Shown piece by piece: positions 10,708 to 23,696 of a stretch of DNA of 64,000 nucleotides. Source of the stretch: Ephydatia muelleri (lineage: Eukaryota; Porifera; Demospongiae; Spongillida; Spongillidae). The notes below the pieces were generated by a model, which did not search any database, was not told the DNA's origin, and saw only the letters and a program-made list of their open reading frames with translations. Position numbers and translations under genes: made by a program. Location: the NCBI GenBank assembly GCA_013339895.1, contig JABACO010000012.1, forward strand, positions 5,798,748-5,862,747, written 5' to 3'. The stretch's first letter is position 1, and every line of letters starts with the position of its first letter.

Positions 10708-11023
10708 ATATAGTGTATACACTCTACAAGAATAAATTAAAGGACCCCATTCGCTTGATATTTTCAAGCTTATTTTTTTGTGTCTGCCAATTAACGTGCG
10801 TAGAGTCACCCATACCAAAGAAATGTCATCCTGCTAAGTTCTCCATTTCCAAAAAGCTCCTTTGGATCGCATGGTGCACGCCGGCATTAAGCCGCTCAGC
10901 TAGTGGTGTGAAAAACACAGCTGGCTATAATCTACACTACGCGGATGATGCGTCGTTTTATAAGTAGAGTAGAAAATAAGTATTTCAAAGTGCATACCAG
11001 AGTCAGGATTCAGGGGCGGATTT

Positions 11024-11108
<85 letters not shown>

Positions 11109-11804
11109 CCAGGGGGTCCGGATACCCCCTTTCCTATATGAAGAATGACGTAATGCATACTGTAATTCTGCATGTTACCGTCCTTGGATTTGCAAGATTG
11201 CACATCGTTCTAGCCAAGTGGGGTCTATATCGATCTAATTAAATCCTCCTTATCGATCTAATTAAATCCTCCTACATGTATATTAATATACATGTAGGAG
11301 GATTTAATTAGATCGATAAGGAGGATTTAATTAGATCGATATAGACCCCACTTGGCTAGAACGATGTGCAATCTTGCAAATCCAAGGACGGTAACATGCA
11401 GATTACAGTATGCATTACGTCATTCTTCATATAGGAAAGGGGGTATCCGGACCCCTGGACCCCCCCCCCCCCCCCCCCCCCCCCCCAAATCCGCCCCTGA
11501 ATCCTGACTCTGGTATGCACTTTGAAATACTTATTTTCTACTCTACTTATAAAACGACGCATCATCCGCGTAGTGTAGATTATAGCCAGCTGTGTTTTTC
11601 ACACCACTAGCTGAGCGGCTTAATGCCGGCGTGCACCATGCGATCCAAAGGAGCTTTTTGGAAATGGAGAACTTAGCAGGATGACATTTCTTTGGTATGG
11701 GTGACTCTACGCACGTTAATTGGCAGACACAAAAAATAAGCTTGAAAATATCAAGCGAATGGGGTCCTTTAATTTATTCTTGTAGAGTGTATACACTATA
11801 TTAA
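10708..11804. repeat. 1.1-kb near-perfect palindrome
   Basis: The left arm (10708-11284) and right arm (11285-11804) are complementary over their whole length, centred in TATATTAATATA at 11279-11290. The only differences I see are in homopolymer lengths: G tract 82 nt against 27 nt, T7 against T6, and single G or T changes. No gene is present. A diverged single copy of the arm sequence lies at about 16290-16600, so the arm is an interspersed repeat that became inverted-duplicated, or an assembly foldback. Confidence 0.9.
11026..11107 (+). repeat. Extreme poly-G tract
   Basis: 44 G, one T at 11070, then 37 G. The mirror tract in the other palindrome arm is only 27 C (11460-11486). It is capable of G-quadruplex formation, and its length is uncertain in any assembly. 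Confidence 0.9.
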
Positions 11805-11811
11805 TAATCGG

Positions 11812-12190
11812 GACAGTTTCGGAGAAATGACGAATCGGTTATACTGTATGAAAGTTATAAAAATGCATCACATTCGAATCGCTATAACATCCGAACGGTT
11901 AACTTCTTATTTTTAACAATTCATATAACACTGGTGCTGTATGCAATAATTATTTTGATGCCTTACAATAGCGTGTCGATGCATGCTGATGTGACGAGGT
12001 CCAATACTCCGGTTCAAAACCTACACACCTTCAGGTAGAAACGTTCAAATCCGGCGCTTCAAATTCAGTGTGTTAAGTAGATATTTATTTCCTCCGTTCT
12101 TATTTATCGATTCACGGTTGCATAGATACATCTGTGCAAAGTAATATACATTTCCCGCTCGCAATTTAAATGTGTAACACAGGTTGAGTC
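11812..12190 (+). mobile_element. Single arm of a foldback element
   Basis: It starts CGGGACAGTTTCGGAGAAAT and shows the family boxes in the usual order: GAATCGCTATAACATCCGAA, then GGTTCAAAACC, then CTTCAAATTCAGTGTG, then CATAGATACATCTG and TTTCCCGCTCGCAATTT. The matching right arm is missing. It directly abuts the palindrome ending at 11804. Confidence 0.6.
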
Positions 12191-13466
12191 AGCAGCCAAA
12201 GAGTCTGTTCATTTACAAATGCATGCACTTATATAGGTATACAGAATGGATGCACAGCATGTGATATATGCAGGTCAGGTGCATGAGACATGCCACTAGA
12301 CAGACAGACGCTACATGTCACAAGTCAGCTGAGTTCAGGTATATGGCAGGTGCTACAAATGCAACCTGCATTCCATTCTCCTAATCAAAAATAAGTTTTG
12401 TTCCCCTATTCTCCACCCATGCTTTGCCTTCAATGAAACTAGCCTGTATGATGATTATTGTGTAGAAAAAACATGTGTACAGCAATTATCATTCCACAGA
12501 AGCACACGATAAAGCTCAACACAAGTTAGCAAGTGTCTTGAAGGATACTGAGTAGGACAGCAATTCTCGAAAAATTAGCACACAGCTAATGGGACACACT
12601 TCAGTACATTTAGTATAATTTCAGTACATTTAGTATCACTGCATAGCATTGTGCTTTTGCTGTTCACCTGCCAAGGCCTGCTGTCACACTCACTTCAGTT
12701 AAAGTAAGTGGGTTAAGCATATAGATGTAATGGTAATGACAAAGGCATGCAGCTGGCTTGCCTAGCTACAGGGACCATGCAGAACATCAGTTGGTAGTGT
12801 ACACCATTAATCACCACTCCCTGCTTCAACTTGTATTGGGCACCTAAACAGGCTCGTCTGCAAGACTCTATATAGAAAGATGTCACAAAGCCTGTTGTAG
12901 CATATCAGCGTGAAACTCAGAAAGGTCAAGGTAGAGATAGAGCTCAGGTGCTGGAACAACCTGGAGCCATGAAGAAGCATGGGGGAGATGAGGCAGGCAG
13001 AATTCGTACTTAGTCAGGCAGAGCTAAAGATTGGAAGGGGAGCCTGTATTGATGATTTTCAAGTCTGCTGGTCAGAACTGTTTGGTGGCCTGTGACTGCA
13101 AAGCTGCTTCCACTGAACTGCTCAGCAAGTGGAACAAGGGAGTTGTAATGTTGTATAGAGCATACAAAGTGTTGGAATTACTTCCAGATGCTGTGAGGGA
13201 AGCAATATATGCTGCTGAAGAGTAGTGGGATAGGCAACGAAACCCATGCAAGGCCACCAGTATACTTAAGCTAAGCTGGGCCTGTTGCCAAGCATGGTCT
13301 ACAGAGGTGCACTCTGTGAAGCAATGCATGGCGAACATCATCACCATAAAATCTCAAAGCTTCAGCCACTAACAAAGATCTCACAAGTGTACCAATTTGC
13401 AAAAATCATCACACTGACACAGCAATAGCGGGCAACGTGAGGGTCATAATAATAATTATATTTATT
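12191..13466. other. No gene recognised
   Basis: Two unrelated frames of 64 (+, 13031-13225) and 91 (-, 13072-13347) codons overlap on opposite strands and match nothing I know. A CAGTACATTTAGTAT phrase is tandemly repeated near 12600. Confidence 0.4.
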
Positions 13467-14518
13467 TGGGTCAGTTTCCGAGAAAATGAAAAGTGGCTAT
13501 ATATGGGACAGTTTCCGCGAATATTGCCCCACGGTTAAAATGTTATAAAAATGCATCGCGTTTGAATCGCTATAACTTCCCAACGGATAACGCTATCGAC
13601 TTCCTATTTTCAACACTTCATACTACACCATTTCACTATGAAGTGTTGAAACTAAAAAGTCGATAGCGTTATCCGTTGGGAAGTTATAGCGATTTAAACG
13701 CGATGCATTTTTATAACATTTTAACCGTGGGGCAATTTTCGCGGAAACTGTCCCATATATAAAAGTTATAAAAATGCTTCACGTTTGAATCGCTAAAACT
13801 TTTAAGCAATCAATTTCCTATTTCGAACACGTCTTGCCACACCACTTCTCTCTACGAAATTCGATTTTGGTGTCTTAATCTTGCTCCTTGCCGACGTTAC
13901 AAGGCACAGTACCCCGAGGGGTTCAAAATCCAGGTAGCTCCCTGCAGGAATGTCCAAATCGCTTCAAATCGATATGCACGTAAAGGAGTCCTGTCACTAT
14001 TGATTTCTGCAGATCGTTCATTTTTACCTTATCCGTTATGGAGATACAGCAATGCAAAGTAAAGTCCACGTTTCCCGCTCGAATCGCGCCTTTCTCAGTC
14101 CCACTCGGGAGAATGGAAGCGGTTCAAGGACTGAGAAAGGCGCGATTCGAGCGGGAAACGTGGACTTACTTTGCATTGCTGTATCTCCATAACGGAAGAG
14201 GTATAAATCAACGATCTGCAGAAATCAATAGTGACAGGACTCCTTTACGTGCATATCGATTTTGAAGCGATTTGGACATTCCTGCAGGGAGCTACCTGGA
14301 TTTTGAACCCCTCGGGGTACTGTGCCTTGTAACGTCGGCAAGGAGCAAGATGAAGACACCAAAATCAAATTTCGTAGAGAGAAGTGGTGTGGCAAGACGT
14401 GTTGGAAATAAAAAGTTGATAGCTTAAACCTTTACGGAGTTTTAGCGATTCAAACGTGAAGCATTTTTATACCTTTTTATATATATAGCCACTTTTCATT
14501 TTCTCGGAAACTGACCCA
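13467..14518. mobile_element. Foldback element, full length, hosting a nested element
   Basis: TGGGTCAGTTTCCGAGAAAA at 13467 is mirrored at 14518. Arms pair through a TTATCCGTTATGGAGATACA box and CGAATCGCGCCTTTCTCAGT, leaving a loop of about 25 bases near 14100-14125. The box order is the same as at 7063. The left arm is interrupted by the smaller element at 13505-13754; without that insert the element is about 800 bp, like the copy at 7063. Confidence 0.85.
13505..13754. mobile_element. 250-bp foldback element nested in a larger relative
   Basis: GGGACAGTTTCCGCGAA (13505) is mirrored at 13754; arms of about 115 bp include GAATCGCTATAACTTCCCAA and a GATAACGCTATCGACTT box. The flanks on both sides read ATATAT (13499-13504 and 13755-13760), compatible with a 6-bp target duplication but ambiguous in AT-rich DNA. 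It has no coding capacity. Confidence 0.8.
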
Positions 14519-16290
14519 TATCATTAAAAATAACTTGATTACCATAAATAAACATTAAAATTCAAGGACCATGCAAGCAATTCATGGACCAGTAATGCCT
14601 GAGTATTTTGTACAACCAACTAACAGCAATATAGAATATATTTCAACGGTGTCTATTTTGGTTTGGGTACGCTTACAGACTGGCTGATGGATAGCAGATA
14701 TGCATGGCGAGAGAAACTGCCTCTTCCACTAGTTGCCATAGGTTTCTAAGGTTTTGGGAACACATGTCCACCCCCAGTCCTGGCCCTTCTGTCAGTGGCT
14801 GCACGCTTCCTAATTTCAGCTGTGTGGGCTGCAGAGCCCACAGATACTAGCCACATTCAGGGTGGCAGGGGTGACTATGACATCAAAGGCTGCTGGCATA
14901 CCTATGTGTCCCAACTCGGAACAAGGTCTGCAGGGCGAGAGTTGATATGGTCTCTGGATAAACCAGACCCCATTTTATCTCTCACTGAAAGATGGGCACG
15001 ACAACAAAGATGTCGCGCATATGGTGTGCCATGCAACCACATCCCCACTACGTCTGTAAGAGGCTGCATGATGACCTAGTGGGTCAAGAATGATTTCTGA
15101 GCACTCAAATCCTGTTTTTGTTTTGGCTTTACATATGCAGTATTATTTTAATCAGTGATTGTGCACCTTAATAAAGAACTTACAACACTAAAACATAAAC
15201 AATGCACAAACAAAAACAAACAACTGGCATTGCCTCGTTGGATGCCAACTGACAGATTCTGAAGCAGATACGAGTGTGAAGGACTTTGGTAATGAGAACA
15301 GATCCTTTGCACTTCAATACATGAATAAAGGTGATACATTGTTTTCTATTCATTGGAAGCTCTCTATACCATCGACGTGAAGTCTGGAAGGCTACATTGT
15401 GTACCGGGCCTTTGGACTGTTTCCCACAATTGTTTGCATTGATTTGCATAAATATACATGTATAAGGACACACATTTGTGCAAGGGGGGCTCCTGGTTTT
15501 GTGAAGTATAAAAGGTGCTAGCTTTGAGCTTAGCTACTGCGCTAGCCGACGAGCGTACTCTTACTGCAGATCGTAACGAGAATGAATTTGCTTCACCTGT
15601 ATGACACCTGTCTTAAACGATGGCCCTGACCATAGTTGTCCTTGTTCTGAGGCTATCACAGTTTTGAGAGATGCATTTATTAGCCTTTATACAGTGATCG
15701 TTGAACCGGTCCGGGCCAATAATACAATACTTGATTCTCCGTTCATTTCTTTGGTTTAATGCATGAGGACCCATCATTGACGACTGACCGATACAATTAT
15801 TTAGAATCATAACTGCGCATGATAGAAATACTCTGAAGAGCAGCAGCTCTTCGCCGAGCCTCCTTCGAACAGTATCAGTTGACGGAGTCCTGGGTCGAGA
15901 AGCAAACCTTTTCAAACACCTTGCTCGGAAACTTGCTCATAAGTGAGAAAAATAAAACAGTGAAGTATTGGGATGGATCAGAGGACAACTTTCATTTGCA
16001 ATTGTAATAGCGACAAACCTTTGTCTGAGGGGCTCTCGCACCAAATGGAGGGGTGCAATAGGAATGGACGATGGAGCAGGGTTGCCCAGTGTCTCATCCT
16101 GAACTTCAGCCCTAAATCATTATTGTTGTATGTTCATTATTTATTTATTTATTCATTTTTCTAAGTGTACTATAATTTTTATTCATGCAGTGTATGTATT
16201 ATCTTGTGCTTTATAGGTAATCTGCAGTGTACAGTACATGACATGAAAACTGAATCAGAACTGTTCGGTATAACTATGATAATTATATTG
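14519..16290. other. Sequence with unrecognised ORFs only
   Basis: Frames at 14795-15079 (+, 94 codons), 15180-15473 (-, 97 codons) and 15613-15915 (-, 100 codons, basic N-terminus MKRFASRPRTPSTDTVRRRL) carry no domain I can identify and no convincing splice context. The 15613 frame could be a real exon; the others are probably chance. Confidence 0.35.
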
Positions 16291-16600
16291 ATTATGTATA
16301 CTCTACATGCAATCTAAGTGAAATTAAAGGACTCCATTTGCTCGATACTTTCAAGCGCATTCACCTGTGTCTACCCCTAACAAATTAAAAGCCATGCAGT
16401 GATACCAGAGAAATTTCATCCTGTTAAGTTTTTTTCCTTTCAAAACACTCGCATGGTGCATGCCGCGGAATGAAGCGCCCTCAGCTGAGATAGGGTGTGA
16501 AAAACACAGCTGGCTAGCTACAATGCTGCGTCGATGTTTAAGTAGAGAAGGCATATCAAAACCTTTGACTTGATTGTAGTATTGCAATTGTTGCGGAGTG
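16290..16600 (+). repeat. Diverged copy of the 10.7-11.8 kb palindrome arm
   Basis: It shares AATTAAAGGACYCCATTYGC, then a CTTTCAAGC box, AAGAAATGTCATCCTG-like and GTGTGAAAAACACAGCTGGC blocks in the same order as the left palindrome arm, but with many substitutions and no G tract. Confidence 0.6.
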
Positions 16601-16684
16601 AGTAGTGAATACTATACATGCATGCTGGTACACCACACCAGGCCGCATCAGATCCCGAATGGTTTATTGTTAATAGGACTGCAT

Positions 16685-16961
16685 TTGTCTAATTATACGT
16701 CAAAGATCCAATTAAGCGGAGAAAGAGAAATAAATCAATATGTGGCCTTCGAAAACTGTGTGGCCTGCGAAAACTATGTGACCTTCGAAAAGTAGGTGAC
16801 CTTTGAAAAGTAGGTGAATATCTGATTTTTGGCATGGATAACGCATTGACGTGTGGAATATCTAGCACTCGAAAACCATGTGGCCGCGAAAAAGTAGGTG
16901 ACAGTCGAAAAGCAGGTGGCCCGCGAAAACCAGTGATTTTTGGCACGGATTCCACACCATA
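16685..16961 (+). repeat. Repeat-family copy with internal 16-18-bp tandem motif
   Basis: The phrase (T/A)TGTGGCCTTCGAAAAC and its variants (GTAGGTGACCTTTGAAAA) occur about eight times in two clusters (16740-16815 and 16868-16935). The end TTTTTGGCACGGATTCCACA matches the copy at 9880-10010 in the opposite orientation. Confidence 0.65.
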
Positions 16962-17177
16962 GTATACAGTTCCAGTGATGATGTGTGCAGCCAAAGAGCC
17001 CCAAGTTGTGTGACGTCGTGTAGGATAGAGTCACCACTGCAAGGTAAGCCAATGCAGTTTTGCTATACAGTATAAATTATTTATGGTTGTCTAATATACA
17101 TACTATTGTTGCTAATCAATATTTAACAAGTCACCTTTTGATCGTAAGTAGTAGATGCCCATGGGTCAGGCTACATG

Positions 17178-17190
17178 CTGCATGTGTGTG

Positions 17191-17262
<72 letters not shown>

Positions 17263-17290
17263 CGCTGGCGCGCGAGTGTGTGTCTGTGTG
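17178..17290 (+). repeat. TG microsatellite
   Basis: A (TG)n run interrupted by TTTG and ending in GCGCGCGC. The mirror tract in the other arm lies at 22262-22352. CA/TG tracts at 17648-17965 and 21780-21911 form a second mirrored pair. Confidence 0.9.
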
Positions 17291-17989
17291 TCAGTTGGAA
17301 CATGTATGTGTGCATTTTGGTGCATGTGTTCATTTTGGTGCATGTGTTCATTGTATGCACGTATGTTACACATGCACGTGCATATATGTACATGCTTTTG
17401 GGCCCTTCCATAATGGCCTTGTCAGGGTCACAGATCAAGGTATGCACATTCTAGACTCTCACTGGTTCTATGTTCCTGTTACATTGACCATGTACCCTAC
17501 ATCAGGATACATGTAGGTAATCTGTGCATCAAGTATACAGGATCTGTGCTTGACACATGACCAGATGGTTTAGTATTTAACATTCCTACTCACCCTAACA
17601 CCAACTCCATCACCTAGTAATGTCTACTAAACCACATCACACTCATCATGCACACACACACACACACACAGACACACACGTTTACACACACATACACACA
17701 CATGTACACACACATACACTCACGTGTACACACACATACACACACTAACACACATGTGTACACACACATACACACACTAACACACACTCTAACACAGCAT
17801 ACACACATGTGTACATGTGAACACACATACACACACTAACACACACATTTGTACACAGCATACACACATGTGTACATGTGAACACACATACACACACTAA
17901 CACACACATTTGTACACACATACACACTATCACACATATTTCTACACACATACACACACTAACACAAATTACCAAGTCTAGTAATTTCC

Positions 17990-18620
17990 CCAGGCTAAGT
18001 AGGTGTACGCACCCAGCCCCTAAGCTCCCCAGCTATATATGCTTCTGTCTAACACGCCCAGTTGACTGATTGGCGAGAATAGGGGGCCAGGGTGAGAACC
18101 CCTCTGAGCTGTGACCCTGCCAACCCGTGAGTGACGCTGGTCACCAGTTGGGATTCCCTGTGGCCAAGCCATGCGTGGCTTGTTAGGTCATGAGGCGGGA
18201 GACCCGAGGAGACAGGCACCAGATGGTGGCGTTGGCCACCAACTGGGTGACCTGCATACCATGCAAGCCAGGACCCTGGCCCAGGCTTGGGTTCCCGAGT
18301 CGGAAGGTCAAGCCCGGTAGGGACCCACTCTGGCTGTATTTAATATTAATAAGCATGACAGTAAGTAAGAAATACGGTGCAATGGTGATGCAGGGGAGGA
18401 GGGTGGGTGATGCGAACCAACAAGCTCTCCTGAATCACTGGGGAGTGCTAGGAGGCTGCCGGGGAGTGCATATAATCTCACAAGCCGGCCATGGCGCACA
18501 AAGGGTAACAATAATAGAGAGGACGAGGCTCCTATCCGCCTAAGGCGATGAGCCTGAGTAACCGCAAGCGTCTGCCCACAAATGCTGATAGGGAGTTACT
18601 AGAGCCCCATTAATTAAACT
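17990..18620. repeat. GC-rich interspersed block (left arm copy)
   Basis: The base composition changes sharply from the surrounding CA repeats. Phrases such as CAAGCCATGCGTGGCTTGTT and GGCGTTGGCCACCAACTGGG recur, inverted, at about 21065-21770. It resembles a retroelement 3' region but has no codable domain; the 117-codon frame at 18190 is not conserved in the mirror copy. Confidence 0.45.
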
Positions 18621-21600
18621 CTGTTTAGCTCCCTAAACAGTATCCTAACACACACTTAAGCACAGATACACACAATAACACACGTGTACACACACATACA
18701 CACACATGTGTACATACACATACACATACTAACACACACACAAACACAAACGTGCACACTTGAAAAACATACCTTAAGGTTGCAAAGGGGTAATGCACTC
18801 ACAGAACAACATATACGTATGTTGCTGTGCACAGTTAGTGGGTATGGCTGCTTTGCCACACCCCATATGAGGCCATCGTAGCCACTGGGGCATCCTTTCC
18901 AATGGGAATTGTTGATGGACTAACTGTAGGCTGTTTGCACTGACTGAAGTGTAATTGCTTTGGTGTGACTCTGGAGTGTTTATAGTTCACTGTTGCTGCC
19001 TGGGTAATATGTTTTGGCGCCTAGCTGTATAGGGCTTTTGAGCACTCTTACACGTAGTGGTTGTATTGAGAAGAACATTATGATTGTGCAAAGTTCTTAT
19101 TTATTTCTGTTATACACTATGTGTGTGAGTGTGTATGTGTGTGTGAGCATTGCCTGTAGTTAAACACATCCATGATGTCAAATAATCAAAGCAACATGTA
19201 CTGTACTAATGGGTTGTATCTGTTGTCACACCCGTACATTCATCTACAAGCTAGGGTCTTGAGGAATTAACAATGGTGGGCTATCCCCCCCCACCCCCAA
19301 GTGCATGACAACATACACACATACCGTACAGTGCATGACAACATATACACATACCGTACATTAGGTCCTTCTAAATAAGACACAAAAACACATAAGTGCA
19401 CAGATGGCAGTACACACACACACATACACATCTACACACACATGTAACCTAATTTTAATAGTCTTCATCAACATTGTATATATGGTATGTTTGCATGGTG
19501 TAATGCCTTAATATGTAGATTATATATTTTTATCCTGATAGAATCAAGCCTTACATTGATGGAAACTGGGACATTTGATGTGAACGTATATTTATTGTAT
19601 TGTTACATCTGTACATGTACATGTTGTCAACCAGCACTTGTGAGACTAGCTGGTTGTGAATGAAATTTTCCATATATGTACATGTCATGTTAATGTACAT
19701 ACATACATGTCATAAAGGGGTGTAGCCATATCATATGACCATTATAAAAAAGCAAGTTATAGTAATGACACAGTACACTTCTATACATCATGCTATCACC
19801 AGTCCCTGGTGTGCATCTAATAGAGTCATGTGCATCAAATGGAATCAGGTTAGCAGCCATGGCCAGACCTGTGTGCATCAGATTGAATTGTCAGGCTATC
19901 CTGATTCTATCTGGTCGCTACCAAGACACTATTACACTAAAGTTAATAAGATTCACTTTTGATGCACACCGACTGGTCAGGTTGCTAACATGCTTTTAAT
20001 TGATGCTCACCAGGGTCAGCTGGTCGATAGCACAATCCTATCAGCTGCACACCAGGGACTGGCCAATAGCATTTATGGAAAAGTTCATTATCAACCAGCT
20101 AGTCTCACAAGTGCAGGTTGACAACATGTACACGTACAGACATAACAATATAACAAATATAAGTTCACATCAAATCTCCCAGTTTCCATCAATGTAAGGC
20201 TTGGTCCTATCAGGATAAAAATATATTAAGACATCACACCATGCAAACATACCATATATACAATTTGATGAAGACTATTGATAATCTGGTTGCATGTGTG
20301 TGTAGATGTGCATGCGTGTGTGCATACTGCCATCTGTGCACTTATGTGTTTGTGTCTTTTTTAGAAGGACCTAATGTATATGTGTATGTTGTCGGGAGGA
20401 TAGCCCACCATTGTTAATTCCTCAAGACCCTAGCTTGTAGATGAATGTTCGGGAGCTGACAACAGATACAACCCATTAGTACAGTACATGTTGCTTTGAT
20501 TATTTGACATCATGGATGTGTTTAACTATAGGCAATTCTCACACACACATACACACTCACACACATAGTGTATAACAGAAATAAATAAGAACTTTGCACA
20601 ATCATAATGTTCTTCTCAATACAACCACTACGTGTAAGAGTGCTCAAAAGCCCTATACAGCTAGGCGCCAAAATATATTACCCAGGCAGCAAAGAGGCCG
20701 GGGTCTATCTGGCAGTAATAAAAATCACACACAGTGAACTATAAACACTCCAGAGTCACACCAAAGCAATTACACTTCAGTCAGTGCAAACAGCCTACAG
20801 TTAGTCCATCAACACTCCCATTGGCAAGGATGCCCCCCCAGTGGCTACGATGGCCTCATATGGGGTGTGGCAAAGCAGCCATACCCACTAACTGTGCACA
20901 GCAACAGACGTATATGTTGTTCTGTGAGTGCATTACCCTTTTGCAACCTTAAGGTATGTTCTTCAAGTGTGCACGTGTGTGTTTGTGTGTGTGTTAGTAT
21001 GTGTATGTGATGTACACATATGTGTGTACACGTGTGTTATTGTGTGTATGTGTGCTTAAGTGTGTGTTAAGATACTGTTTAGGGAGCTAAACAGAGTTTA
21101 ATTAATGGGGCTCTAGTAACTCCCTATCAGCAGTTGTGGGCAGACGCTTGCGGCTACTCAGGCTCATGGCCTTAGGCGGACAGGAGCCTCGTCCTCCCTA
21201 TTATTGTTACCCTTTGTGTGCCATGGCCGGCGTGTGAGATTGTATGCACCCCCCGGCAGCCTCCTAGCACTCCCAGGTGCTTCAGGGGTGCTTGTTGGTT
21301 CGCATCACCCACCCTCCACCCCTGCATCACCATTGCACCCTTTCTGTGTATTTCTTACTCACTGTCATGCCTATTAATATTAAATACAGCTCCTACTGGG
21401 CTTGACCTTCTATCTCGGGGACCCAAGCCTGGGCCAGCATCCTGGCTTGGTACGCAGGTCACCCAGTTGGTGGCCAACGCCACCATCAGGTGCCTGTCTC
21501 CCCGAGTCTCCCGCCTCATGACCTAACAAGCCACGCATGGCTTGGCCACAGGGACTCCCAACTGGTGACCAGCGTCACTCACGGGAGCTCCCCACAGCCA

Positions 21601-22589
21601 ACAGGTTGGAGTTGGCAGGGTCACAGCTCAGAGGGGTTCTCGCCCTGGCCCCCTATTCTCTCCAATCAGTCAATGTGATGTGGTTGGACAGAAGAATATA
21701 GCTCAGGGAGCTTACTCAGCTTATGGTCTGGGTACGTACACCTACTTAGCCTGGGGAAGTTACTAGGCTTGGTAATTTGTGTTAGTGTGTGTATGTGTGT
21801 ACAAATGTGCGTGTTATTGTGTGTATGTGTGTACAAATGTTGTGCGTATGTGTGTGTACATACGTGTGTATGTGCGTGTAAACATGTGTGTGTGTGTGTG
21901 TGTGTGTGTGCATGATGAGTGTGATGTGGTTTAGTAGACATTACTAGGTGATGGAGTTGGTGTTAGGGTGAGTAGGAATGTTAAATACTAAAACTTCTGG
22001 TCATGTGTCAAGCACAGATCCTGCATGCTTGATGCACAGATTACCTACATGTAGCCTGATGTAGGGTACATGGTCAATGTAACAGGAACATAGAACCAGT
22101 GAGAGTCTAGAATGTGCATACCTTGATCTGTGACCCTGACAAGGCCATTATGGAAGGGCCCAAAAGCATGTACATATATGCACGTGCATGTGTACACATG
22201 TATACATACATATGTACACATACATGCATACAATGAACACATGCACCAAATGCACACATACATGTTCCCACAGACACACATGTGCGCGCGCACGCACACA
22301 CACGCACGCACACACACGCACGCACAAACACACACACACACACACACATACCTGCAGCATGTAGCCTGACCCTGGGCGTCTACTACTTACAATCAGCAAA
22401 TTTCAAAAGGTGACTTGTTTTAAAAATATTGATTAGCAACAATAGTATGTATATTAGACAACCATAAATAATTTATAATGTATAGCAAAACTGCATTGGC
22501 TTACCTTGCAGTGGTGACTCTATCCCACATGACATCTACACAACTTGGGGCTTTTTGGCTGCACACATAATCACTGGAACTGTATACTA

Positions 22590-23090
22590 GTTGAAAATGT
22601 GAGCAATTCATAAAATAAGCAATTTTTTCTAGTACGTGTGAATGTACATTTTAGCCAGACCTCTGACCAACCAGATACGCTATCCCTCTGCGATTTCTTT
22701 GTTTGGAACTTCAGAACGCGTAGCCATCTTTGAATTAGCCTATTATTAATAGCTATAATAGAGTTAACTTGTGTGCAACGAATTACGCCCTCGCGGATCG
22801 GTAGAATGTTTAGCATAGCAGTACGCAATTATACAAAATGTGTTTAAATCTTTGAATGCCATGTGCGTATTTGCATGCATGCACACACAACCATTACTCA
22901 TACATGATTTAGATATTGCGTGCAAAAATGTGTTGATCAGTCAACAACTTTATGATGCATCCAAACTTTGCTGCATTTGTAACCTTATAAGTACATGTAC
23001 AAAGTAATTATGTTTCCCCTCACACACAGCACTGCATGAATGGTGAGGCAGATAATTCTATATGAACTTGGTGTTCAAAGAGTTAATAGA
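22590..23090. other. No gene recognised
   Basis: An 85-codon minus frame (22571-22828) straddles the border of the inverted duplication and matches nothing known. Confidence 0.35.
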
Positions 23091-23278
23091 TACTTGTATA
23101 ACAGTGATATACAGGCGAGTATAACAACCCTTTTTACACTGTGGTATTGTGATTAGCACACACTGCCATTATACACAGTTATACACAATTATACGCAATG
23201 TGTATAACATATACTGTATAACTACTTGTATAACAATGTTATACAGGTGAGTATAACAACCCTTTTTACACAGTGCGC
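23091..23278 (+). repeat. Two-copy direct repeat of about 55 bp
   Basis: ACTTGTATAACARTGWTATACAG then GYGAGTATAACAACCC and TTTTTACAC occur at about 23091 and again at about 23222. The stretch between them contains further TATACA-type motifs. No gene lies nearby. Confidence 0.6.
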
Positions 23279-23696
23279 TGCGTCACCACACACATACACA
23301 TCCCATGTTAGACATAATCATTAATGCATGGATGATATTGAAATGTCTCCAACAGAAACATCCTTGGAGTATGAGCACTTGGTTACCACGGAGATCCAGT
23401 GCTAAATGCTCAAGATGTTTGGAAAACAATGAACTAGCTTCACCCCTTTCATGCATGCTCCTCCCTTTTTGTCGTCTGGCATCATATGTGAACAATAGCA
23501 ATAGATGACATCATTCTTTGCATTTTACATACAGTACAGGCAGCATTATTTGAACCCATACATAAATGATATTCTACCCACCAGTTCCTGTGGTACTATT
23601 AAATGTCCAAACTCATAAGTATTCATGTGGACAAAGACATTCAGGCTGTACTCCAAAGGATGTCTTTATACACACAGCTTCACCCTCTCATCTGTT

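Larger units (their letters stand above)
16961..22589. repeat. Inverted duplication with arms of about 2.6-2.9 kb
   Basis: The left arm (about 16961-19830) is mirrored by the right arm (about 20030-22589). Shared markers in mirror order are AGTATACAGTTCCAGTGATG, GTAAGCCAATGCAGTTTTGC, a TG/CA tract, a 600-700-bp GC-rich block, a TAACTGTAGGCTGTTTGCAC block and CACTTGTGAGACTAGCTGGT. Many substitutions and small indels separate the arms, so the event is old, unlike the palindrome at 11 kb. The central 200 bp hold imperfect repeats of GTGTGCATCAAATGG. No gene was recognised in either arm; the long frames are CA/TG translations. Confidence 0.85.

Noticed and set aside
10945..11242. Glycine- or proline-rich ORFs at 10945-11242
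   Set aside because: They are translations of the poly-G/poly-C tract; the mirror arm with a shorter tract does not keep the frame.
15613..15915. 100-codon minus-strand ORF with basic N-terminus
   Set aside because: No recognised domain, no splice context and unremarkable composition; kept only as an unassigned frame.
18190..18543. 117-codon ORF in the GC-rich block
   Set aside because: The mirrored copy at 21.1-21.7 kb does not conserve the reading frame, so it is unlikely to be coding.
17060..22369. Many Cys/Val- or His/Thr-rich ORFs
   Set aside because: Translations of TG/CA microsatellites, present on both strands.
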